64,000 nucleotides of DNA, from positions 124,001 to 188,000 of the forward strand of contig CANGKZ010000003.1 in NCBI GenBank assembly GCA_947454705.1, given 5' to 3'. A program made the translations under genes and the position numbers. Numbering within the stretch: the first letter of the stretch is position 1; each line of letters starts with the position of its first letter. The notes beneath the pieces were generated by a model, which saw only the letters and a list, made by a program, of their open reading frames with translations, did no database searches and was not told where the DNA came from. Shown here piece by piece: positions 9,733-18,558 of the stretch. Source of the stretch: Verrucomicrobiota bacterium. GTDB lineage: Bacteria; Verrucomicrobiota; Verrucomicrobiia; Limisphaerales; UBA9464.

Positions 9733-9957
9733 CGTTCGAAGCCTTTCATGCCGCAGTCCAATGTCGCAAGCTCGCGGGCTGCCAGTCAGGACGCACCAAG
9801 CTTCACGAAAACATCCAGGCACGAACTTCCCCAAACGACGACAAAACGAGTGGAACGAGTGACCTAACCTCCGAGACCAGCAACAGATCAGCATCTCCTT
9901 GCTTACGTCACCTTGCGTGAAAAGTTACAGGCCCCCGACTGCTTCGCACCCATGCGC

Positions 9958-11052
9958 TTAGGGCCAGTCCTCGGAATCATCAAGATTCCCTGCGGCGGGC
10001 AGGTGCGCTGCGGTTGCGGGATCAATGGATTGAATCACCCGCCGGAGCAGACGCCGGTCGGGGTTCGGGCCGGAATCGCGACCGGGACAGCGCGAATGAA
10101 GAAGCATCAACACCGGCAGGGCATTGCTGGCTCGGGATCCCTGCAGCCCGAGGAGAAGCGCCGCCATCATCGGATCCAGTTCAACTCCAGCACGCACGCC
10201 GAGCACATCTGGACTCGGGATCGCGGCCACCCGTTCCATCAGTCGCACCAGCGGAGCGACCACCGCGGGTTGGTTGGGCTCAATGCGCCCGATGGCTCCG
10301 AGAACATGGTATCCCGCCTGCCCCCGTTCGACGCATCGAAGCAGCGCCGGCAGCGCTTCCGAATTTTCTCCCATCCCCAGCGCGAGCGCGGCGGTGTCGC
10401 GCGCCGGGGCGTTGGTCGAATCCAGCGCGTGGACCACAACCGAGACACCCGCCGTTCCGAGACGGGTCAGCGCGAGCGCCAGCGGCAGCTCGGCCCCGTC
10501 GCCTGCCATCAGCGGCGCGAGCGCGGGGACGGCGTTCGATGCCCGGGGGCCGAGGATTTGAAATCCCTCACAGGCCGCCACCTGCCAGCGTCCCGCCCGA
10601 CCGGTCCAGGGGGAATCGTCAAAGCGGACGCCCCATCGCCGGATCAAATCTGGAACATGCGGAAGCAGACGCGACACCGTGTGATCCAGCTCGGTGGGGC
10701 GCCGGTGCATCCACTTCACCAGCCACGGAATCGCTTCCGGCCCGAGTGAGGGTTGATCTTGGCGAGCGAGCGACGGGCGTGCGGCCGTGGCTTGTGATGC
10801 TTCGGGTGCGGTCGGAACGGGCTTGGACTGCGCGACCAGTTTCTCCCAAAGCTCATCGTGGATGTGCCCGTAGAGATCGTTGGGAATCCAGACGAAGTCC
10901 GGATCCTCGGAATGGAGCCACTGCGAAAGACTCCGACCTGCGTAGCGAGGTTCGGGCTCGGAACGTTCGAGCAGGAGTCCGACAAGCACTCCGATCAGAA
11001 CCACCAACACCGCCACGCCCCATCGTCCGATCCCCCGCCGACGACGCGCCAT
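9958..11052 (-). CDS. Membrane-anchored HEAT-repeat protein
   Basis: 364 residues from the start at 11052 (MARRRRGIGRWG). A positively charged N terminus precedes one membrane segment (VAVLVVLIGVLVGLLL, about residues 13-28). The rest, probably outside the cytoplasm, contains helical repeats of HEAT/PBS type: LGPRASNAVPALAPLM, LALTRLGTAGVSVVVHAL, DTAALALGMGENSEALPALLRCV and VLGAIGRIEPNQPAVVAPLVRLM. Such proteins act as scaffolds or binding surfaces; the partner is unknown. It follows the redoxin-cytochrome-monooxygenase gene by 41 bases on the same strand and is probably co-transcribed with it. Confidence 0.75.
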   Translation of the reverse strand: MARRRRGIGRWGVAVLVVLIGVLVGLLLERSEPEPRYAGRSLSQWLHSEDPDFVWIPNDLYGHIHDELWEKLVAQSKPVPTAPEASQATAARPSLARQDQPSLGPEAIPWLVKWMHRRPTELDHTVSRLLPHVPDLIRRWGVRFDDSPWTGRAGRWQVAACEGFQILGPRASNAVPALAPLMAGDGAELPLALALTRLGTAGVSVVVHALDSTNAPARDTAALALGMGENSEALPALLRCVERGQAGYHVLGAIGRIEPNQPAVVAPLVRLMERVAAIPSPDVLGVRAGVELDPMMAALLLGLQGSRASNALPVLMLLHSRCPGRDSGPNPDRRLLRRVIQSIDPATAAHLPAAGNLDDSEDWP

Positions 11053-11093
11053 TCCGGGCGGCGACGTCGGATCGGAGGGGTCGGAAAACGAGT

Positions 11094-12896
11094 TCAACGC
11101 GCCGATGCGGTCTTCTTCTCGCCGCCGAGATCCCAGGTCACGTTGTACCAACCGAGGAACATTTCATCCCAGGACTGCTCGCCCCAGTGAACCGTCTTGT
11201 CCGGATTCGGGTTCGCCGGATTGCGCGCCGAATTGTCGAACCCTCCCGCGAGACGCACCCAGGTCCCGGCGGGAATCTGGATCGGCTTCTCGAAGGCGTA
11301 GGAAAGCTGCCAGTTGAAATCGTAGCGCGGCACCGAGCAGACCGTCTCGCGTTTGCCGTCGGGGAACAGCAGCTCAAATTTGATCCACCGTCCGCGCAGG
11401 TGCATGTGCGGCGTCACGCTGTGAAGCACGGCCGGCTTCTTGAAGCAGTACATGCCGTCCACTTGGGAGTCAGGGTCCCCGGGCTTGATCTCGAATTGGT
11501 AGTTCACCACCGGCACCGACTCGAAGCGCTTCTGCACCGGCTCGCGGGTGAGGTACAGGCCGATCTCGGTGTCGTCGGTCTGCTCCGAACCGTTGGTGGT
11601 GTAGTGGAGTTCAAGGTCGAACACGGCCTTGGCGGGAATGCGCTTGCCGCTGCCGCTGGGGAACCAGGTCTGGGTCGCTCCCGGCGCCCATCCGGCGAAC
11701 AGCTCGCGTTCGCCCAGATGATCCTTCTGCCCGCCGTTTTTGATGCGGGCAATCACGTGGTGAACCACCTTGCGATTCCCCGGCTTCACCCACACCGCAC
11801 CCACCCAGGCTTCCTCGGCGTTGCCGGCTTCCACATCCACATGGCGGTAATCCAGCACGCCCGTCGCAGGGATCTTCTGCGTGGCGGGAAGACGGAGAAC
11901 AATGTCGGGCTTGCCCAACGGCCATTCCGCGGGAGGAGCGGGCGGCGGCGTGGTTTCCAGCGGATCCTCCCCGTCACCGCGCGGCGAACCCTGGCGGATC
12001 CACCGGAGCAAGGTCTGCGTCTCCGCCACGGTGAGACTCGGGTTGTCCTTGAAACGACCGAAGTGCGGGTCGGCATCCCACGGCGGCATACGACGCGCCA
12101 GCAACACTTCTTCGATCATCGCCGACATGCCCTTCACCTTCTTGTGGCTGACCATCGCCCCATCGCCGATATTGCCCGGGCTGTGGCACGACACGCATTT
12201 GCGCTGCAACAGCGGCGCGATTTCCTTCGCATAGGAAACCGGGGTGGATTCCGCCGCGTCGCCACCTTCGAAGGTGTACAGGCATCCGCGCGTGGCGGTC
12301 TTTGTCACCAACACCGGCTTCCCTTCCAGATATTGGGCGAGGGCGGTCTCCAAATAACGTTCGGTGGGCTGCGGCTTTGAAGCGCCTTCGACCAATTGAT
12401 CGTCGATCGCCCCGCGGTAGAACACCGACCAGTCGCGCGTGCCGATCGCCACCACTTCCGCGGTCCGGCGCACTCCCAGCTTGCGGGTCAGCCCCTGAAC
12501 CTCGTCCTTCACCAGGGGCAGATGCCACACGCCCAGCTCCATCAATTGGTGCTGGATGGCCCGCGCATCGTCTGCCGGACTCGCATTCACCAGCAGGAAC
12601 TCCACGCCCTTCCGGCTGAGGCGTTCGCTGAGATCCCGGATCTTGGAAACGTTCTGTCGGACGATCGGGCAATCATTCGCCACGAAGAAAAGCACCAGCG
12701 CCTTCCCCTGCGTGCGGCGCAACTCATGCATGCGCCCCTGAAGATCCAGCAGCGCGAAATTGGGGACCTCCTGCCCGGGTTGACCTGGGGTGGGCTCCGC
12801 AGCCGTGGCTGCCATCGCGATGGCGGCGGAAATTCCCAGCACCCAGCCCATCCGGCCCAGGGTCCGGCCCACAGCGTTGTTCCAAATTTGATCCAT
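11094..12896 (-). CDS. Redoxin / cytochrome c / copper type II monooxygenase-like fusion
   Basis: 600-residue exported protein with three modules. An N-terminal hydrophobic segment (about 11-33) serves as signal or anchor. Residues about 40-190 are a thioredoxin-fold redoxin with a peroxiredoxin-like N-D-C-P-I-V site (Cys76). Residues about 222-305 are a single-haem cytochrome c-like domain with C234-V-S-C-H238 and RRMPPW as possible distal Met region. Residues about 330-595 resemble the PHM/dopamine-hydroxylase copper fold: paired H379-H380, H431 in LELHY, and H497-M-H499 in TPHMHLRG. If these bind copper, the protein combines thiol chemistry, electron transfer and oxygen chemistry in one periplasmic chain. 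Similar redoxin-cytochrome architectures are known in Planctomycetes and Acidobacteria, mostly uncharacterised. The substrate is unknown. Confidence 0.8.
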   Translation of the reverse strand: MDQIWNNAVGRTLGRMGWVLGISAAIAMAATAAEPTPGQPGQEVPNFALLDLQGRMHELRRTQGKALVLFFVANDCPIVRQNVSKIRDLSERLSRKGVEFLLVNASPADDARAIQHQLMELGVWHLPLVKDEVQGLTRKLGVRRTAEVVAIGTRDWSVFYRGAIDDQLVEGASKPQPTERYLETALAQYLEGKPVLVTKTATRGCLYTFEGGDAAESTPVSYAKEIAPLLQRKCVSCHSPGNIGDGAMVSHKKVKGMSAMIEEVLLARRMPPWDADPHFGRFKDNPSLTVAETQTLLRWIRQGSPRGDGEDPLETTPPPAPPAEWPLGKPDIVLRLPATQKIPATGVLDYRHVDVEAGNAEEAWVGAVWVKPGNRKVVHHVIARIKNGGQKDHLGERELFAGWAPGATQTWFPSGSGKRIPAKAVFDLELHYTTNGSEQTDDTEIGLYLTREPVQKRFESVPVVNYQFEIKPGDPDSQVDGMYCFKKPAVLHSVTPHMHLRGRWIKFELLFPDGKRETVCSVPRYDFNWQLSYAFEKPIQIPAGTWVRLAGGFDNSARNPANPNPDKTVHWGEQSWDEMFLGWYNVTWDLGGEKKTASAR

Positions 12897-12914
12897 GTGA
12901 AGAAGGTCGATTCA

Positions 12915-12929
12915 GACGCCCGGGGCGTC
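12915..12929. repeat. Perfect 6-bp inverted repeat GACGCC-CGG-GGCGTC
   Basis: It lies 19 bases upstream of the redoxin fusion start, in the 152-base gap to the divergent zinc-ribbon gene. The position suits an operator or leader hairpin, but the motif is short and GC-rich. Confidence 0.25.
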
Positions 12930-13048
12930 CCGATGTTCAATTCCGGGCGATCCTGCCCCGGTCCTGTTCAAATCCGCAAACAACATTGAGCCGCGGGAAC
13001 ATCCGGTCCACGCTCCGGCCGTCTCCTCCCCGGAGACTCCTTTGCCAC

Positions 13049-13345
13049 ATGGCCGCCGCTTCCGACTTCGAACCGCCCGACATCTGTCCCGTTTGCGACA
13101 CCCCCGTCCCCGAACGCGCCCGGGCGTGTCCGCACTGCGGCGCGGATGAATCGACCGGATGGAGCGACTCCGCCAAGTGCCAGCGGCTAGGAATCCCGGA
13201 CGATGAACCGTTCGACGCCGAGGAATTTGCCGAGGAGGAATTCGGGGAACCGCGGAGCCGCCGTCTGCCCTGGATCTGGATCGTCACCGGCATCGTGGTG
13301 CTCGCGGCGTTTCTCATTCCGGCGTTCCGGCATTTCTTCCCATGA
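13049..13345 (+). CDS. Small zinc-ribbon membrane protein
   Basis: 98 residues from ATG 13049 (MAAASDFEPPD). A CPVC...CPHC zinc ribbon at about residues 13-31 is followed by a linker with an acidic run (DDEPFDAEEFAEEEFGEP) and a C-terminal membrane helix (LPWIWIVTGIVVLAAFLIPAF), so the ribbon should face the cytoplasm. The stop overlaps the start of the MFS gene by four bases (ATGA), which indicates translational coupling. No specific family is recognised. Confidence 0.75.
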   Translation: MAAASDFEPPDICPVCDTPVPERARACPHCGADESTGWSDSAKCQRLGIPDDEPFDAEEFAEEEFGEPRSRRLPWIWIVTGIVVLAAFLIPAFRHFFP

Positions 13346-14838
13346 GCCGGCTCCGGAATCGCGAGCTGCTGCTCTCGCTCAAGGCCTCGACCATTGAGGC
13401 GTGTTTCAGCGTGCCGATGCTGAACCTCACCATGCCGAGCTTTCCCTTCGTGATCGCCTTTGCGGTCGCGGCGCTCGGATGGGGACCCGGGGCGGTGGGC
13501 CTGATGGCCGCCCTGCCCCACTTGTGCAACCTGGTCCAGCCCGCGTTGTCGGTCTGGTTGCGCGGACGTTTCTCGCTGCGGCAAATCATCCAGGTCACCT
13601 TCATCCTCAACGCGCTGCCGTGGGCGTTCGTGTCGGCACTGCCGATGGCATCCACCACCACGCGCAACATCAGCTTCGCCGTCATCCTCACCGTCGGCAC
13701 GCTGGCCAATTGCGTTTGCGCCGTGGCCTGGTCTTCCGCCATCGCGGAACTCGTGCCTTCGCGGATTGCAGGAACCTTTTTTGGTCGGCGAAACCTGATC
13801 TTCGGATTCTGGACCCTGCTCGTGGTCATCACCGCCAGCCAGCTCGCACAGCGGTACGGAAGCACGCTGTCGGTGTACGGATGGATCTTCGTCGCCGGAT
13901 CCGCGGCACGCATGATCGGGTTCTTCTTCTTTACCCGGATGAAGTTTCCCAAATCGGTCCTGCACCGCGCCCCCACTCCGCCAAATTGGGGCGAGCTCGC
14001 CGCGCCGTTTCGCGATCCCAACTACCTCATTCTCGCCCTGTTCATCGGCCTGTGGGGCTTCTTCCTCAACATGGGGCAGCCGTTCTATCCGGTGTTCCTG
14101 CTCAAGATCCTGCACCGCCCGGTGGGCGATGTCGGATGGCTCACCGCGCTTGCCGGCGTCGGCGCGTTGCTGACACTGCGCGGATGGGGACGCCTGAGCG
14201 ACCGCTTCGGAGTGAAGCCGGTGCTGTACGTCTGCTCGCTGTTCTGGGCGTTGATCTCGCTCGCCTCATGGAGCGCGGCCGGGACCCGCTGGCATCTGCA
14301 CATCGCGCTCTGCTACCTGCTGGTGGGTGGAGCCACCGCAGGATTCCAGCTCTGCCAGTTCAACCTCATGTTGAAACTCGCCCCCGCCAACAAGGCCCCG
14401 CACGTGGCGGTCTTTGTGGCGCTCACGAGTTTTCTCACCGCCCTCGGACCGCTGGCGGGCGGGCTCATGCTGCGCTTCCTACCCGAGGATTTGGGCACCG
14501 TGATGGGACAGGGCTTGCACCACTTCCATCTCGTGTTTGCCGTGTCGATGATCGGATGCCTGCTCAGCATCCACGTGCTCGACCGGGTGAAGGAAGAATC
14601 AGCGCACGGACCCGAGGCCGTGTGGCGCACCATGCGCGGAATGCGGACCTTCAACCCCCTGCTCAGTGTCACCACCGCCGCGCAAATGCTGGTCACCCCA
14701 CGCGCACTCGTGGGCATCACGCGCGACTCGGTGCGCTCCCTCAAACGTCACGCCAAGCGCATCGGCGACGTAGGAGAGGAAATCGTCGAAGGCGGACGCG
14801 ATGTCATCCGTTCCCGGCTTCCCGGAGATCGGGACTGA
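13342..14838 (+). CDS. MFS transporter
   Basis: 498-residue multi-spanning inner membrane protein with about 11-12 hydrophobic segments and MFS features: a GRFS-type loop after the second helix, and the GRLSDRFGVKPVLY loop in the second half, matching the MFS G-x-x-x-D-R-x-G-x-x-x signature. The C-terminal 80 residues are cytoplasmic and charged. A substrate cannot be read from the sequence. The start overlaps the zinc-ribbon gene by four bases, so the two proteins are made together and may act together. Confidence 0.88.
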   Translation: MSRLRNRELLLSLKASTIEACFSVPMLNLTMPSFPFVIAFAVAALGWGPGAVGLMAALPHLCNLVQPALSVWLRGRFSLRQIIQVTFILNALPWAFVSALPMASTTTRNISFAVILTVGTLANCVCAVAWSSAIAELVPSRIAGTFFGRRNLIFGFWTLLVVITASQLAQRYGSTLSVYGWIFVAGSAARMIGFFFFTRMKFPKSVLHRAPTPPNWGELAAPFRDPNYLILALFIGLWGFFLNMGQPFYPVFLLKILHRPVGDVGWLTALAGVGALLTLRGWGRLSDRFGVKPVLYVCSLFWALISLASWSAAGTRWHLHIALCYLLVGGATAGFQLCQFNLMLKLAPANKAPHVAVFVALTSFLTALGPLAGGLMLRFLPEDLGTVMGQGLHHFHLVFAVSMIGCLLSIHVLDRVKEESAHGPEAVWRTMRGMRTFNPLLSVTTAAQMLVTPRALVGITRDSVRSLKRHAKRIGDVGEEIVEGGRDVIRSRLPGDRD

Positions 14839-14845
14839 GGGGTAG

Positions 14846-14881
14846 ACACGGATTTCTCGGATGGAACGGATTCAATCTGAT
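14846..14881. repeat. Degenerate GGATT-type intergenic repeat
   Basis: Between two convergent genes the sequence reads ACACGGATTTCTCGGAT then GGAACGGATTCAATCTGAT, an imperfect direct repeat around ACGGATT. Short arrays of this style are frequent between convergent genes in Verrucomicrobia and Planctomycetes (recollection, not tested here). Confidence 0.3.
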
Positions 14882-14901
14882 CGAAGCCAGACGCTGGTGC
14901 A

Positions 14902-16329
14902 TCACCACACGCAGGTGGTCACTGATTTTGCCGGCAATTGGAGCGACGCGTTTTTCGATTTCCAAAACATTGCGGCCTGCTTCGCGGCGTCGGTCGTGTT
15001 GACCACGATCAGGACCACCGATCCATCCGGATTCTGGAAGCACACATTCGACAGGTCCCGATCGCTTCCCGAACTGCCGACTCGAACCGCGCCGCGTTTC
15101 ACGGCTCGCATGAAGTGGCCGTAATTGTGGTACTCGAACAGCGGCTCCACGCGGCCGGTGTCGGAGTGGAGCTTGAGAATCGCCTTGGTGGCGGGGAATG
15201 GACCGTTGTTCGGACGCCCCTGCTCGTCGAGCATCACCACCCACGCGTTGTAGGTGGTGGACCAATTTCGGAACCGCTGCACCAGGTCGTATCCGCCCCA
15301 GATGCTGAACACCGAGCCCTCGGTGAAGCGGATCGGCTTGCCGGGGAACTCCGAATGGAAACGCGACATCCCCTCCGCCTCGCCAACGTAATGATGGAAC
15401 GCCACTCCATCCACATACGCCGCCGCCTCGGGGTTGTTGAGGATCGTGCGGGGATGATTTAACCCGGCGGATTCTTCCGTGGGGTCCACGTTGTAGTTGT
15501 GATCGTAGCACCAGATCCGCGTCTTCAACCCGGCCTGCTTCAACGCGGGTCCCAGATGATCGCGGATGAAATCGCGCTCCTGCTCACCGGTCCAGTGACA
15601 CGAGGGGTAATGCCATTTCGGATCCTTCGACCGCAGACGATCCACGCCGGGTTCGTTCTGAACCGTCACCGCATAGATTGGAATGCCCTCGTCGGCATAC
15701 GCGCGGATGAAGCGAACGAAGTACTGGGCATAGGCCGGATACCACTCGCGCTTCAATTCACCGCCTACCATCAGCCCGGAGGTTTTCATCCAGCCCGGCG
15801 GACTCCACGGCGAGGCGAAGAACAGCAGCGAGGGATTCTTCTTCAGCGCGAGCTTCACCACCGGCAGCAGCGTGGCGCGATCCTTCGCAATCGAAAATCG
15901 TTCCAACCTGGGATCGGTTTCCCCCGGCGGAAGGTCGTCGTAGGAATACCAGGGCTCGCCTGCAAAATCGGAAGTGCCGATGCACAGCCGCATGAGGTTC
16001 ATGCCGAGCCCTCGCTTCGGATCCACCAGCGATTCCACGGCGCGTTCCCGGTCCGCCGCGTTGAGACGAAAGAGATTCGAACACGTGGTGTGTTCCAGCG
16101 AGGCGCCCATGCCGAGCATGGTTTGGAGTCGGTTGGCTGGATCAATTTCGATCCACCGGACTCCGTCGCGCGGGGCCGCCGAACTCCACGACAACGCAGG
16201 CTGCGGAGCCGAGGCCAGTCGCAGATCCTCCGTGGTCACCCACGACCGAATCTCACCGGCGGTCGCCGCAAGCGCACCGGCGAGCAACAGCGCCGTACGA
16301 AACAATCTCCATGAGGCAGGGCAGGACAT
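14902..16329 (-). CDS. Glycoside hydrolase family 30 enzyme
   Basis: 475-residue secreted retaining glycosidase of the GH30 (glucosylceramidase-like, clan A) family. A signal peptide covers about residues 1-25. The barrel begins with LGMGASLEHTTCSNLFRL. The predicted acid/base is E226 in TVQNEPG and the nucleophile is E337 in RFTEGSVFS. SPWSPPGWMKTSG (about 173-185) is a hallmark of the family. After the barrel, from about residue 370, comes the beta-sandwich fused to GH30 barrels. Likely substrates are beta-glucosides, beta-1,6-glucans or related glycans; subfamily cannot be fixed by eye. It is the last gene of a three-gene operon with 13-14-base gaps, behind a second putative glycosidase and a Gfo/Idh/MocA oxidoreductase. 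Confidence 0.92.
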   Translation of the reverse strand: MSCPASWRLFRTALLLAGALAATAGEIRSWVTTEDLRLASAPQPALSWSSAAPRDGVRWIEIDPANRLQTMLGMGASLEHTTCSNLFRLNAADRERAVESLVDPKRGLGMNLMRLCIGTSDFAGEPWYSYDDLPPGETDPRLERFSIAKDRATLLPVVKLALKKNPSLLFFASPWSPPGWMKTSGLMVGGELKREWYPAYAQYFVRFIRAYADEGIPIYAVTVQNEPGVDRLRSKDPKWHYPSCHWTGEQERDFIRDHLGPALKQAGLKTRIWCYDHNYNVDPTEESAGLNHPRTILNNPEAAAYVDGVAFHHYVGEAEGMSRFHSEFPGKPIRFTEGSVFSIWGGYDLVQRFRNWSTTYNAWVVMLDEQGRPNNGPFPATKAILKLHSDTGRVEPLFEYHNYGHFMRAVKRGAVRVGSSGSDRDLSNVCFQNPDGSVVLIVVNTTDAAKQAAMFWKSKNASLQLPAKSVTTCVW

Positions 16330-16342
16330 AAATCAGGGCGGC

Positions 16343-18544
16343 TCAGCGGCGGATCTCGTAATAAAGGGTCCTGGGTTTCAGTTCGATGCGCCGGGCAGAT
16401 CCCACCTTCTCCAGGGGCATTCCGTTCTCATCCAGCGCCGTCACCGTGAGTTCCCCGGCGTCCGCGCGCTTGAACACCACCGAACCCTGGATCTCACGCA
16501 CGCGCCACGGATCGGTCCCGATGGACTCGATGCGCTGCATTCCGGGCCCGGAGGAAGAAGTGGCCCATCCGGTCGGTTTTTCCTCGGTCATCACCTGAAG
16601 GAGCATCCTTCCGGACTCCGACAACGGGCGGCCGTCGAGCGACACCACCACGAGTTCCATGAGATCCAACGGCGAGGACACCTGAAGATCCGGCAGATCC
16701 ACCATGGGGCGCGACTTCAAGTTCCCGAGAACTCCCTGCGCGGCCGCGGCCCGCACTTCGAGCACCCCCGCATCGTAATCCAATTGAAGTTCCCCGCGGC
16801 TGCTCACCACGCGCTTGCGGGCGCGATCGATCAGCGGGCTTAGCGGCTTCACATCGGTCCGACTCTTCGTGGCGCCGAGTTGAACGCGCGTGCGACCGGC
16901 GAAATGAATCAAGGGATCAATCTGAGCCCCCGCCTCGAGAGCGCCCTCGCCGGAGGGAACATCCTTTAGCCGGAGTTCATCAAACGCCGCATCCAGCGGC
17001 AGCGGCGTGCCACGCAGCGCCAGCAAATCGGCCGCGGAATGCTGCACCTCGGCCAGCACCTCGCCGACGTTGACCAACCCTTTTCGGTACATCAGCGCGG
17101 CCGCGGGAAACTGCCCAAACTGCGTCGGCGACATCAGGGTCCAGGGCTGCATGAAGTACCCGGGCTTCACCGACCACCCCGCGCCATCGAGCGCGAAATG
17201 CACCACCGCATCGGTGTCCTGCAGCGCTCCATACGCGGCATAAAAAAGCGGAGCCTCGCCACGATACCGGTTCGGACGATTCCACGTGGTCTCCGAAATC
17301 ATCGAGGGAAGGCCGTTGTACTCCACATCGGCCACCGGATGAACAAACGACCGGGGTGCACCAGGTTTGGTACCTTCAAATCGGAGCGCACTGCGGTCCG
17401 AGTACTGTTGTCCGTTGCGGATCGACCACTCGGAAGCCTCGCCCGTGTGAGCCCCGGCGAAGTAGCCGTGACGGTCGATAAAATCCCCCGCCGTGTAGCT
17501 CCACTTTTCCAGCGGACCCAAAATCTGGTTTTCGGCCGTGGTCCAGTTGGAGGCGCAAATCACTCCGCGGAATCCGAGCGATCGCAGGAACGCGACCGTG
17601 TCCCGGTAGAATCGAAACTGCGTCTCCACGAGGAACGCCGCCGTGTCGCGATCCCGCGCCGAACGATCGTGCGCGAGGTTCCACAGCGGACGAAATCCGA
17701 CGCGCCCGGCCGACGGATTGTCCGACGGAAGCGGCGCGCCGCCCCAGGCGGCGAGGGCTTTCTCGATCGAGCCATGACGCGCCTTCAGCCAGGTGCCGAA
17801 TTGCGTCTCGATCAGAGCCCACTGCTCCGGGGGTAGGTTCTGTTGGCTGAAGGTCCAGAAGAAGAGCGAGTCCTCATTCTGCACTTCGAGCCCGAACACG
17901 GCGGGATCATTAACCAATTTGGATCCATCCGGCCCCGGCGTGAGCAGCAGCGCCTTCCACCAGTTTCGGTACTGGGCTTGGAACTCCGGATTGAACATCA
18001 GCGCGGCAAACGCGTGTTTCTTCCCGTCGTAACCAGGGAGCCAGGAAGTTCCCGCCGGCGGATCGAGCCAGAGCGGGAAGTAGATGGAGAGGTGGGTGTA
18101 GATGCCGTGGGGCTTCAACGCCGCCACCACGTTTCGCAGCCGCTCCAACTTCGCGGGATCCGCCTCACCCTTGCGGTCGAACACCGCCCCGTGAGCCCGG
18201 ACCAGATTCACCCCGTACTTCGCGAGACGCCGTCCGAGCATCGAGAGCTCGTTCGTGGTTCGTGCGCTTTCGGGCGGACCGTTCACGGCCCAGAATCGAA
18301 TCGGCTGTCCGTCGCGCGACCGGACAAAATGGCCTTCACGCGCCGTGATATTTCCATGCTCGCCGGCGAAGCGTTCATTGAGCGAACGCAGGTCGATGAC
18401 GCTCCGGGAATCCATCGGATCGGCCGCCGGAGCGAACGCGAACCATCCCGCGTCGTCCGGCTTCGCCGTCCCCTGCCCGAGCGCGACGAGCGGGAGCAAC
18501 GCCGCAAGTGCCGCCCCGAATCCCGCCGCGCGTCGTCGCTTCAT
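16343..18544 (-). CDS. Secreted clan-A-like glycoside hydrolase, family unassigned
   Basis: 733 residues from the start at 18544 (MKRRRAAGFGAALAALLPLVALGQG, signal peptide). The reading frame continues 99 codons upstream, but there it overlaps the neighbouring oxidoreductase gene and has no protein character. The N-terminal part looks like a GH5/GH42-style TIM barrel: FWAVNGPPESARTTNELSMLGRRLAKYGVNLVRAHG, then a likely acid/base E224 in LEVQNEDSLFFW and likely nucleophile E418 in MISETTWNRPNRY. The last 250 residues are beta-rich and probably accessory. Exact family not recognised; beta-galactosidase-like and cellulase-like enzymes both fit. Middle gene of the operon, 14 bases from each neighbour, so it probably acts on the same glycan as the GH30 enzyme. 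Confidence 0.8.
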   Translation of the reverse strand: MKRRRAAGFGAALAALLPLVALGQGTAKPDDAGWFAFAPAADPMDSRSVIDLRSLNERFAGEHGNITAREGHFVRSRDGQPIRFWAVNGPPESARTTNELSMLGRRLAKYGVNLVRAHGAVFDRKGEADPAKLERLRNVVAALKPHGIYTHLSIYFPLWLDPPAGTSWLPGYDGKKHAFAALMFNPEFQAQYRNWWKALLLTPGPDGSKLVNDPAVFGLEVQNEDSLFFWTFSQQNLPPEQWALIETQFGTWLKARHGSIEKALAAWGGAPLPSDNPSAGRVGFRPLWNLAHDRSARDRDTAAFLVETQFRFYRDTVAFLRSLGFRGVICASNWTTAENQILGPLEKWSYTAGDFIDRHGYFAGAHTGEASEWSIRNGQQYSDRSALRFEGTKPGAPRSFVHPVADVEYNGLPSMISETTWNRPNRYRGEAPLFYAAYGALQDTDAVVHFALDGAGWSVKPGYFMQPWTLMSPTQFGQFPAAALMYRKGLVNVGEVLAEVQHSAADLLALRGTPLPLDAAFDELRLKDVPSGEGALEAGAQIDPLIHFAGRTRVQLGATKSRTDVKPLSPLIDRARKRVVSSRGELQLDYDAGVLEVRAAAAQGVLGNLKSRPMVDLPDLQVSSPLDLMELVVVSLDGRPLSESGRMLLQVMTEEKPTGWATSSSGPGMQRIESIGTDPWRVREIQGSVVFKRADAGELTVTALDENGMPLEKVGSARRIELKPRTLYYEIRR

Positions 18545-18558
18545 GACACCAACCCGGA

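Noticed and set aside
10014-12380. 788-codon plus-strand frame across the HEAT and redoxin genes
   Set aside because: It crosses two well-supported minus-strand genes and is Arg/Pro/Ala-rich without domain features.
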